Shown here in pieces: positions 1 through 4,862 of a DNA stretch of 5,064 nucleotides. Position numbers and translations under genes: made by a program. Numbering within the stretch: position 1 is the stretch's first letter; each line of letters opens with the position of its first letter. The stretch is from Clostridia bacterium. Its GTDB lineage: Bacteria > Bacillota > Clostridia > Oscillospirales > CAG-272. The stretch lies in contig JAGAMJ010000075.1 of assembly GCA_017624795.1 (NCBI GenBank), positions 1 through 5,064 on the forward strand. Direction: 5' to 3'. The notes under the pieces were generated by a model, which saw nothing but the letters and a program-made list of their open reading frames with translations, made no database searches and was not told where the DNA came from.

Positions 1-75
1 GCCCAGCTCAACAAAGGTGCCATCATAAAAAAACGACTGCAAGCGCGTGATGCCGGCTGTGTTATTTTCTTTCAT
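1..75 (-). CDS. N-terminal fragment, probable biotin-dependent carboxyltransferase (partial)
   Basis: Only the first 25 codons lie in the window; the gene continues past base 1. The ATG at 75 is preceded by a strong Shine-Dalgarno, GGGAGGG at 86-80, four bases from the start, so this start is well supported. The peptide begins MKENNTAGITRLQSFF and continues YDGTFVELG. The pattern RLxxFFxDGTFVELG resembles the N terminus of acyl-CoA/propionyl-CoA/oxaloacetate decarboxylase carboxyltransferase subunits (compare RIxxLLDEGSFVE), which move carboxyl groups between carboxybiotin and an acyl-CoA or keto acid in the cytoplasm. The family call rests on about 15 residues and is an inference. The gene is transcribed away from the tRNA gene. 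Its leader has unusual RNA-folding potential, described separately. Confidence 0.5.
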   Translation of the reverse strand, partial: MKENNTAGITRLQSFFYDGTFVELG

Positions 76-79
76 AATA

Positions 80-149
80 CCCTCCCGTTTTTACGGTTTG
101 ACGGGGGGATCGTCAGGTTTTGCTTCTAAAATCAAACCTTCTCCCCCAC
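80..149 (-). promoter_or_regulatory. Structured leader with two mutually exclusive stems (candidate attenuator)
   Basis: Read on the minus strand, the leader of the gene starting at 75 contains a C-run at 108-103 that can pair two ways. Pairing one: CCCCCCGT (108-101) with ACGGGAGGG (88-80), eight base pairs with one bulged A (83), which buries the gene's Shine-Dalgarno. Pairing two: TCCCCC (109-104) with GGGGGA (147-142), nested outside a second stem AGGTTT (139-134) with AAACCT (120-115). This buries an upstream Shine-Dalgarno and frees the downstream one. The two folds cannot coexist. I do not recognise a known riboswitch class. I see no convincing -35/-10 pair upstream, only -10-like TATGAT (169-164). 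The pairing is read directly; a regulatory role is inferred. Confidence 0.4.
91..135 (-). CDS. Possible 14-aa leader peptide (uORF)
   Basis: A TTG start at 135 follows a strong Shine-Dalgarno (GGGGGAG, 147-141) with a five-base spacer and opens a 14-codon frame, MILEAKPDDPPVKP, ending in TAA at 93-91. The stop lies 15 bases upstream of the ATG of the downstream gene. An in-frame TAA sits just upstream of the ribosome binding site, so this is not the tail of a longer gene. Codons 10-12 (CCC CCC GTC) form one arm of the stem that can bury the downstream ribosome binding site, so a ribosome reading this frame would open that stem. The TTG start, the tiny size and the Pro-rich sequence make it uncertain. 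It could equally be a chance frame in a G/C-run-rich leader. Confidence 0.3.
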   Translation of the reverse strand: MILEAKPDDPPVKP

Positions 150-277
150 TTTAATCTAATTTTATCATAAATTGTATAAAAACGGGCTGTTTTTTGGAAA
201 AAATATTTGTGAATATTTTGTGAACAACTCTGTTTTTTCGTTTTTTTATCTTTTTTTGAAAAATTTCAAAAAAGGTC

Positions 278-306
278 TTGCATTTTTATTTTGGTTGTGC
301 TATAAT
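278..306 (+). promoter_or_regulatory. Sigma-A promoter of the tRNA-Val gene
   Basis: The -35 box TTGCAT (278-283) and the perfect -10 box TATAAT (301-306) are separated by exactly 17 bases. TGC at 298-300 adds an extended -10 element. A/T-rich DNA with A and T tracts (about 235-277) lies directly upstream and could act as an UP element. Within it are a 10-bp inverted repeat (252-261 with 264-273) around the sequence TTTTTTGAAA. The expected transcription start is near 312-314, about ten bases before the mature tRNA 5' end at 324. Confidence 0.88.
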
Positions 307-323
307 ATTGTCCGTTGCGATAT

Positions 324-400
324 GGAGGCATAGCTCAGCTGGTTAGAGTACTTGCTTGACATGCAAGGGGTCACTGGTTCGATTCCAGTTGTCTCCACCA
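324..400 (+). tRNA. tRNA-Val (anticodon GAC)
   Basis: The 77-base cloverleaf reads cleanly. The acceptor stem GGAGGCA (324-330) pairs with TGTCTCC (390-396), with one G-U pair. The D stem GCTC/GAGT (333-336/346-349) also has one G-U pair. The anticodon stem CTTGC/GCAAG (351-355/363-367) encloses the loop TTGACAT with anticodon GAC at 358-360, which reads valine codons GUC and GUU. The variable loop is five bases (368-372). The T stem ACTGG/CCAGT (373-377/385-389) carries the loop TTCGATT. The discriminator is A397 and CCA is encoded (398-400), so CCA addition is not needed for maturation. The gene stands alone with its own promoter and terminator. Confidence 0.96.
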
Positions 401-437
401 AAAATGAAAGCGACCCTTCGGGGTCGCTTTCATTTTT
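401..437 (+). terminator. Intrinsic terminator of tRNA-Val
   Basis: Bases 401-416 and 421-436 are perfect 16-bp complements enclosing the stable tetraloop TTCG (417-420). The GC-rich core is GCGACCC/GGGTCGC, and the stem ends in a T run (433-437). It begins on the base right after the encoded CCA, so the tRNA 3' trailer is essentially the terminator itself. The symmetric A-run on the other side means it could also stop leftward transcription. Confidence 0.92.
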
Positions 438-439
438 AT

Positions 440-527
440 CCAATCCGAAGGATTGGTATGTCATCATGCCCTTTGGGCGTGTATGTAATCTGCGCCTCAC
501 ACAGCATGGCATCACGCGTTAGCGTGG
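440..527. repeat. Tandem short-hairpin array with a repeated 10-base linker
   Basis: Three different small hairpins follow one another. Hairpin 1 is CCAATCC-GAA-GGATTGG (440-456). Hairpin 2 is CATGCCC-TTT-GGGCGTG (465-481, one G-U pair). Hairpin 3 is CACGC-GTTA-GCGTG (513-526). Similar linkers separate or flank them: TATGTCATCA (457-466), TATGTAATCT (482-491) and CATGGCATCA (505-514). The stems differ in sequence while the linker is conserved, which is unlike an ordinary terminator or REP element. From general familiarity, not a search, similar hairpin-plus-ATGGCATCA arrays occur between genes in Clostridia genomes. Bases 492-504 would be a decayed unit. No protein is encoded here. The rest of the gap (528-556) holds only a short palindrome, CTTGA-tt-TCAAG (540-551). 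Confidence 0.6.
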
Positions 528-556
528 ATCCCCCTGTGGCTTGATTTCAAGTTTCA

Positions 557-585
557 TTGACAAAAGCACGAATGCGTGGTATGAT
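557..585 (+). promoter_or_regulatory. Sigma-A promoter of ksgA
   Basis: A perfect -35 box TTGACA (557-562) is followed by a 17-base spacer and the -10 box TATGAT (580-585), one mismatch from consensus. TGG at 577-579 gives an extended -10. Transcription should start near 592, leaving a leader of about 22 bases before the ATG at 614. This promoter places ksgA in its own unit, independent of the upstream tRNA, and rules out translation starts further upstream. The 12-base palindrome at 540-551 abuts the -35 box and could be an operator, but that is unproven. Confidence 0.88.
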
Positions 586-613
586 AAAGTATCTTATAAA
601 TTGCGAGGTCAAC

Positions 614-1480
614 ATGAACCTTTGTGACGTTCGAGCCGTTAAAAATATTATGGAAGCTTTCGGATTGCGCTTTCGCAAGGAGTTTGGGCAAAACTTTTTG
701 ACCAATCCCATGATCGTCGGTGATATTGCCGACAGCTGCACCGACAGCGCCGACGAAAGCATTTTGGAGATCGGTCCCGGCATCGGCACGCTGACGCGCG
801 AGCTTTGCGCGCGCTATAAGCAGGTGCTGGCGTTGGAGATCGACCGCGGGCTGATTCCTGCCCTTTCTTACACCTTGGACGAGTTCAAAAATGTGACCGT
901 TGTGAATGAGGACGTGATGAAAGCCGATCTTGACGTGCTGCTTGCCCCTTATTTTGAAGCGGGCGGCGTTTCGGTGTGCGCCAATCTCCCCTATTACATT
1001 ACAACGCCCATTTTGATGAAGCTGCTGGAAAGTGGGCTGCCCTTTCGCTATATCACGGTGATGATCCAATCCGAGGTCGCCGACCGCCTCACCGCAAAGG
1101 CAGGGAGCGCCGCTTACGGTGCCATCACCGCCATGCTGAACTACTATGGCACGGCACAGCGACTGTTTACCGTATCGGCAGGCAATTTTATGCCGCCCCC
1201 TTCGGTCAATTCCGCCGTGGTGCGCATCAAGCTGCACGAGCAAAAACCCTTCGTGCCAAAGGATGAGGAGATCTTCCGCCGCACGGTGCGCGCCGCCTTT
1301 GAGCAGCGGCGCAAAACGCTGCCAAACGCGCTTTCTGCGGGCTTCCCCACACTTGGAAAGGACGCCTGCACCGAGGCGGTCGTGAAGGCGGGACACCGCC
1401 CCGATATACGCGGCGAACGATTGGACGTTAGCGAATTTGTGGCGCTGTCGGATATCATCGCCGAAATGATCTCACAATAA
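614..1480 (+). CDS. ksgA: 16S rRNA (adenine1518-N6/adenine1519-N6)-dimethyltransferase
   Basis: KsgA/RsmA dimethylates two adjacent adenines in the helix 45 loop of 16S rRNA using S-adenosylmethionine, a late step of 30S assembly; loss of the enzyme gives kasugamycin resistance. The 288-aa protein has the family length. Visible motifs in order: KEFGQNFLTNP (22-32), SAM-binding motif I EIGPGIGTL (52-60), the acidic motif II residue in ALEID (73-77), NED (98-100), the catalytic NLPY (124-127), QSEVADRLTAKAGSAAYG (152-169), the PPPSVNSAVVRI segment (194-205) and AFEQRRKTLPNAL (228-240). I chose ATG 614 because GAGGT (605-609) precedes it and because the frame's upstream TTG at 557 lies inside the promoter, before the transcription start. 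The usual Bacillus neighbours (rnmV, yabG) are absent, and the gene appears monocistronic. Confidence 0.96.
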   Translation: MNLCDVRAVKNIMEAFGLRFRKEFGQNFLTNPMIVGDIADSCTDSADESILEIGPGIGTLTRELCARYKQVLALEIDRGLIPALSYTLDEFKNVTVVNEDVMKADLDVLLAPYFEAGGVSVCANLPYYITTPILMKLLESGLPFRYITVMIQSEVADRLTAKAGSAAYGAITAMLNYYGTAQRLFTVSAGNFMPPPSVNSAVVRIKLHEQKPFVPKDEEIFRRTVRAAFEQRRKTLPNALSAGFPTLGKDACTEAVVKAGHRPDIRGERLDVSEFVALSDIIAEMISQ

Positions 1481-1519
1481 AAAAAGCAGAGGGCTTGCGT
1501 GCAAGTCCTCTGCTTTTTT
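1481..1519. terminator. Bidirectional terminator shared by ksgA and spoIVA
   Basis: The hairpin starts one base after the ksgA stop. The outer stem 1481-1492 pairs with 1507-1518 (AAAAAGCAGAGG with CCTCTGCTTTTT). The inner stem 1493-1497 pairs with 1502-1506 (one G-U) around the loop CGTG. There are six T on the plus side (1514-1519) and seven A on the other (1479-1485), so it can end transcription from both convergent genes. The spoIVA stop lies 27 bases away, at 1546. Confidence 0.9.
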
Positions 1520-1545
1520 ATCATTATTACAGGTCAAAGCGCCGA

Positions 1546-3024
1546 TCACAGCAAAATACAGATCAGTCCGTTCGTGCCCTCGTTGATGATGCGCTCCAGG
1601 GTCTCGGAAAGCTTTTTGCGCGCCTCCTCAGGCATATGCTCCAGCTTTTGGTGAAGCCCCTCGTTGACCATTTCGTAAAGACTCTTGCCAAACATATTCG
1701 ATTCCCAAAGCGCTTTGGGATCGTTTTCAAATTCGGCAAGGATGTTGCGCACAAATTCCTCGGATTGCTGCTCGGTACCCACAATAGGATTGATCTCGGT
1801 ACGGATATCGGCGCGGATCATATGGATCGACTGCGCTGCCGCCGAAAAACGCACCCCGTAGCCGCCCGATTGCTTGACGATCGATGGCTTTTCCAGCCGC
1901 AGATCGTCCACCTTGGGCATCACGATGCCGTAGCCGTTTTGATCGGCGCTTTCCAGCGCCTCCTCGACACGGCGATATTTATCGCGCACCTCGGCAAGCT
2001 CCCGTACCAAGCGGAACAGCGCACCGTCCTCGCGGATCTCCTCGCCCGCAAGCTCGGAGAGCACGTCGTAATAGAGCGTTGGGGTGAGTTCCAGCTTCAA
2101 TTTTACTCTGCCGTTGCCCATGTTCATTTCCTCGGTCTTGACTGCTTCAACATAGGGGTTTTCGGCAAGCCCCGCAAACACCCTGCCGACCTCGCCCATA
2201 CGCCCGACTTGACCTGCAAGACGGCAAATATCCTCGGTGATCGAACGGCGCACGGGATGATCCTGTGTGAGTGCCTTCGACCAATCGGGTAGCTCGATGC
2301 CGATGCCCGTCACGGGAAATTCGCCAAGGATCATCGAAAGGATCCCACGAATATCCTCGGCAGTCAGCGAAAGGCAGTTCACCAGCGCCACGGGAACGCC
2401 GTATTTTTGCTCCAACGCCTCGGCAAGCGCGACAGACTCCCCTCTTGTGGGATCGCTTGCGTTCAGCACCACGGCAAAGGGCTTACCCATCTGCTTTAAT
2501 TCCTGCACGATGCGCTCCTCTGCCCCCTCATAGGACGCACGTGGGATCTCGCCCACCGTGCCGTCCGAGGTGATCAGCATCCCGATGGTCGCGTGCTCGC
2601 CGATGACCTTGCGCGTGCCGTACTCCGCCGCCTCGGCAAAGGGCATGGGCTGCTCCTGCCAGGGCGTATGCACCATACGCGCCTCGCCGTTTTCCTCGCC
2701 GCCCATCGCCTCGGGTATCATGTAGCCCACGCAGTCGATCATTTTGACGCGCATGGCTACGCCCTCGTCCAATGTGAGCGCAACCCCCTCGTCGGGCACG
2801 AATTTGGGCTCTGTCGTCATCACGGTCTTGCCCGCGGCGCTTTGCGGCATCTCGTCCCGCGCACGCTCGCGCACCGCCTCCGCTTCAATATTCGGAAGCA
2901 CCAGCTCCTGCATAAAGCGCGTGATAAAGGTGGACTTTCCGCTTCGCACGGGACCCACCACGCCAATGTAAATATCGCCGCCTGTGCGCTCGGCTATGTC
3001 TTGATAAATGGAACGCTCTGCCAT
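1546..3024 (-). CDS. spoIVA: Stage IV sporulation protein A (spore coat morphogenetic ATPase)
   Basis: SpoIVA is made in the mother cell, is anchored on the outer forespore membrane by SpoVM, and polymerises irreversibly on ATP hydrolysis to form the coat basement layer; it is also needed for cortex formation. The protein is 492 aa, the same length as the Bacillus subtilis protein. Visible: Walker A GPVRSGKST (24-32, Lys30), the sensor threonine pair in VMTTEP (Thr70/Thr71), the Walker B-type aspartate in MIDCVGYMIPE (Asp97), and the strongly conserved hydrophobic C terminus GLICILL. The N-terminal part is the TRAFAC-class NTPase domain; the remainder matches the family's middle and C-terminal targeting regions. 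ATG 3024 has a strong Shine-Dalgarno (CGGAGGGGG, 3039-3031) six bases upstream. The gene is in its own sigma-E unit, facing ksgA. No key residue is missing. Confidence 0.97.
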   Translation of the reverse strand: MAERSIYQDIAERTGGDIYIGVVGPVRSGKSTFITRFMQELVLPNIEAEAVRERARDEMPQSAAGKTVMTTEPKFVPDEGVALTLDEGVAMRVKMIDCVGYMIPEAMGGEENGEARMVHTPWQEQPMPFAEAAEYGTRKVIGEHATIGMLITSDGTVGEIPRASYEGAEERIVQELKQMGKPFAVVLNASDPTRGESVALAEALEQKYGVPVALVNCLSLTAEDIRGILSMILGEFPVTGIGIELPDWSKALTQDHPVRRSITEDICRLAGQVGRMGEVGRVFAGLAENPYVEAVKTEEMNMGNGRVKLKLELTPTLYYDVLSELAGEEIREDGALFRLVRELAEVRDKYRRVEEALESADQNGYGIVMPKVDDLRLEKPSIVKQSGGYGVRFSAAAQSIHMIRADIRTEINPIVGTEQQSEEFVRNILAEFENDPKALWESNMFGKSLYEMVNEGLHQKLEHMPEEARKKLSETLERIINEGTNGLICILL

Positions 3025-3058
3025 AGTTTTCCCCCTCCGTTTTTGTCGGTATCGCTAA

Positions 3059-3088
3059 ATTGTATGAGGGGCGTCGGGGAGATATGAC
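3059..3088 (-). promoter_or_regulatory. Sigma-E (mother-cell) promoter of spoIVA
   Basis: On the minus strand, GTCATAT (3088-3082) is followed 15 bases later by CATACAAT (3066-3059). This matches the Bacillus sigma-E pattern: a -35 with an ATA core (KMATATT-like) and a -10 CATACANT, with a spacer of about 14 bases. spoIVA is a known sigma-E regulon member, so sequence and function agree. The expected transcription start is near 3052, about 28 bases before the ATG. No sigma-A-type promoter is evident in this gap. Confidence 0.85.
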
Positions 3089-3092
3089 AAAT

Positions 3093-3124
3093 AAAAAAAG
3101 AACGCGCCGCGGCGCGTTCTTTTT
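3093..3124 (-). terminator. Terminator of the cysteine desulfurase operon
   Basis: The palindrome 3095-3124 has perfect arms (AAAAAGAACGCGC and complement) around a GC-only centre, CCGCGG. In the minus direction it is followed by seven T (3099-3093). It starts two bases after the stop codon of the cysteine desulfurase gene and ends a few bases before the spoIVA -35 box, so it insulates spoIVA from vegetative read-through. Five T on the other side (3120-3124) would also allow rightward termination. Confidence 0.9.
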
Positions 3125-3126
3125 GT

Positions 3127-4290
3127 TTAGCGAATGCGAATGAGGCGCTGTAAGCCGTCAAAAAGGGCGGCGAGCAGCGCGTCGACGTCGGCGTCGGTGT
3201 TTTCGGCACAGAAGCTGACGCGCAGCGAGCAATCAGCTTCGGCGGCGGTGAGCCCGAAGGCAAGCAGCGTGCTGCTCGGGGCTTTGGCGTGCGAGGAGCA
3301 AGCCGAGCCGCTGGAAACCGAAATGCCCTTTGCCGAGAGGTGGTGGAGCATCGTTTCGCTTTTGATCTGCGGCAGGGTGAGATTGACGATATGCGGCGCG
3401 CGCATGGCGGGGAGATTGACCTTGATCTCGCTATCCGCGAGCCCCTGAATGAGTCGCTCGGAGAGCGACGCCATGTGCGCCGCGTCCCGCGCAACGGTGC
3501 TGCGCCCTTCCCGCACGGCGGCGGCAAAGCCCGCGATGCCGATCGTGTTTTCCGTACCCGAGCGCAGCCCGAATTCCTGACCGCCGCCCGCAAGCACGGG
3601 GACGATGGCACGCTTTGTAAGCAGATGGGGCGCGATATAAAGCGCTCCCACGCCCTTGGGGCCATGGATCTTATGCGCGCTGACGGTGATCAGGTCCGCG
3701 CCGAGCGATTTCACGGTCATCGGCACCTTCAAAAAGCCCTGTACCGCATCACAATGGCAAATGCAATTGGGGTTCCCTGCCCGTGCGGCGGCAAAGACCT
3801 GCTCGACGGGGTAACGGGCGCCCGTTTCGTTATTGACCAGCATCATAGTGACCAAAAAAAGATCCTTATTGCAGTTTGCGCGTACCGTTTCCATGTCAAG
3901 CGCGCCGCCGCGCGTCGAAACGCGTACGACGGTAAAACCCTCTTTTTCAAGGACGCGCAGATTCTGCTCGACCGAGGGGTGCTCGGAATCGGTGGTGAGA
4001 ATGGTTTTCGCCTCTCGCCTATCCTTCGCGCGGGCGGTGCCAAGCAGGGCAAGCGTGGTTGCTTCAGTCCCCGACCCCGTAAAGATCAGCTGCCCCTCCT
4101 TCAAATACCGCTCGCCAAGCGCCTCGGCAACGGCGTTGCGGCTCTCACGCAAAAGCGAAGCACCGCGCTGCCCAAGCTCGTGGAGCGACGAGGGGTTGCC
4201 GAAGATCTCCATCGCCGCGGTCATCGCGGCCTTGACCGCGGGCGAGAGCGCCGTGGTGGCGCTGTTATCCAGATAAATCTGCTTCATCAT
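3127..4290 (-). CDS. Cysteine desulfurase (NifS/IscS family, class V aminotransferase fold)
   Basis: This PLP enzyme takes sulfur from L-cysteine, forming alanine and an enzyme-bound persulfide used for Fe-S clusters, thiolated tRNA or thiamine. The protein is about 387 aa, typical of the family. Visible: the N-terminal YLDNSATT (6-13), HxLG in SLHELGQRGA (35-44), the PLP-stacking His in SEHPS (102-106), NNETG (153-157), DAVQ (181-184), the Schiff-base lysine in SAHKIHGPKG (204-213, Lys207), RSGTEN (243-248), and the catalytic cysteine in SSGSACSSH (326-334, Cys331). One oddity: the PLP phosphate-binding loop reads GSGTEATTLA, where an N or D before LA is usual. The start could be ATG 4290 or the next codon, ATG 4287. 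No Shine-Dalgarno is visible. ATG 4290 lies one base after the stop of the upstream gene, so coupling is likely. The physiological acceptor cannot be told from sequence. Confidence 0.93.
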   Translation of the reverse strand: MMKQIYLDNSATTALSPAVKAAMTAAMEIFGNPSSLHELGQRGASLLRESRNAVAEALGERYLKEGQLIFTGSGTEATTLALLGTARAKDRREAKTILTTDSEHPSVEQNLRVLEKEGFTVVRVSTRGGALDMETVRANCNKDLFLVTMMLVNNETGARYPVEQVFAAARAGNPNCICHCDAVQGFLKVPMTVKSLGADLITVSAHKIHGPKGVGALYIAPHLLTKRAIVPVLAGGGQEFGLRSGTENTIGIAGFAAAVREGRSTVARDAAHMASLSERLIQGLADSEIKVNLPAMRAPHIVNLTLPQIKSETMLHHLSAKGISVSSGSACSSHAKAPSSTLLAFGLTAAEADCSLRVSFCAENTDADVDALLAALFDGLQRLIRIR

Positions 4291-4294
4291 ATCA
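4288..4294 (-). promoter_or_regulatory. Stop-start junction TGA-T-ATG (translational coupling)
   Basis: The lipoprotein gene stops with TGA (4294-4292), one base follows, and the desulfurase ATG occupies 4290-4288 with a second ATG directly after it. The 20 bases upstream are pyrimidine-rich and lack an AGGAGG-like site. Every other translated gene start in the window has such a site. Termination-reinitiation by the same ribosome is therefore the simplest reading. Confidence 0.6.
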
Positions 4295-4828
4295 GCGGAA
4301 GCGGAAGTTCTGACGAATGCTTTCCACCGTTTCAAGGTGGTTGCTGTAATTCGCCGATTCGGCGGTGTAGGTCAGCGTATAGAGTTGACTGTCCTTTTCC
4401 GCAATGATCTGCATATATTCCATTGATTTGCCGTCAAGGGTGCAAACAAACACGTATTTTTTTGCATTCTTGCCGCCAAGCACGGTATCGCCGCACTGCT
4501 CCCCGATCAGGGAAAAATCTTTCAGCACGCCGTTTTGATAGGAAGGCAAGCAAAAGTCATTCCAATACTCCTCCACCGTCATCACGCGGTCGGGCAGATA
4601 GACCGTAACCGTAACGTTTGAGGTGTCGACGTTGGAAACGCGCGCGCCCGAAATGCCGCTTTCCTTTTGCGAGATCCAATTTTTCGGCACGAAAAGGTCA
4701 AACTCCGCATTGTCGATCGCCACGTTGTACATATCGTCGGGAATGCCGTCGTCCGAGCAGGAGATTGCCGTCACGGCAAGCGCCAGCAAAAGCAACACGG
4801 TGAGGATCCTTGTGAGGTTCTTTTTCAT
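4292..4828 (-). CDS. Small lipoprotein, possible PsbP-like fold
   Basis: The 178-aa protein begins MKKNLTRILT, followed by a hydrophobic stretch (residues 8-22) and a lipobox-like AISC with Cys24, then an acidic SDDG. This is a type II signal peptide, so the mature protein should be anchored on the outer face of the membrane. The mature part has no membrane segment. Motifs such as FDLFVPKNW (43-51), VTVYLPD (74-80) and YTLTYTAE (150-157), with a C terminus of the VESIRQNFRFR type, recall PsbP/DUF1795-like small domains of Firmicute lipoproteins; this fold call is inference. Three further cysteines (93, 112, 129) are present. ATG 4828 was chosen because GAAGG (4841-4837) lies eight bases upstream; upstream in-frame ATGs lack a signal peptide. 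It lies between two PLP-enzyme genes and is probably co-transcribed with them. Function is unknown. Confidence 0.8.
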   Translation of the reverse strand: MKKNLTRILTVLLLLALAVTAISCSDDGIPDDMYNVAIDNAEFDLFVPKNWISQKESGISGARVSNVDTSNVTVTVYLPDRVMTVEEYWNDFCLPSYQNGVLKDFSLIGEQCGDTVLGGKNAKKYVFVCTLDGKSMEYMQIIAEKDSQLYTLTYTAESANYSNHLETVESIRQNFRFR

Positions 4829-4862
4829 TTTATGTTCCTTCTTTCTTATGTTCTTATCTACC

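Noticed and set aside
178..194. AAAAAC-gggct-GTTTTT as a terminator
   Set aside because: The stem has only one G-C pair, is not preceded by a gene end, and would not be stable enough.
159..201. A sigma-A promoter for the minus-strand gene at 1-75
   Set aside because: The -10-like boxes TATGAT (169-164) and TATACA (178-173) are present, but no acceptable -35 lies 16-18 bases upstream of either, so I do not annotate one.
300..515. A 71-codon minus-strand frame containing ETTGIEPVTPC
   Set aside because: It is the antisense translation of the tRNA-Val gene and its terminator. This peptide pattern is a familiar false protein call across tRNA genes.
356..544. A 62-codon plus-strand frame
   Set aside because: It starts inside the tRNA and runs through the terminator and the hairpin array; it has no ribosome binding site and no protein-like pattern.
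557..613. An N-terminal extension of KsgA from TTG 557 (19 extra residues)
   Set aside because: TTG 557 is the -35 box of the ksgA promoter, so it would not be in the mRNA. The extension lacks family similarity and ATG 614 has its own Shine-Dalgarno.
554..1396. A 280-codon frame antisense to ksgA
   Set aside because: It is a shadow frame produced by GC-biased third positions; the composition (many His, Arg, Gly) is not protein-like and ksgA on the other strand is unambiguous.
1495..2292. A 265-codon frame antisense to spoIVA, plus others at 2267-3087
   Set aside because: Antisense shadows of a fully conserved SpoIVA. None has a ribosome binding site or recognisable domain.
3289..4407. A 372-codon frame antisense to the cysteine desulfurase
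   Set aside because: It is long only because of codon bias on the coding strand. It crosses the desulfurase-lipoprotein junction and has no recognisable motif; the minus-strand genes show catalytic residues and a signal peptide.
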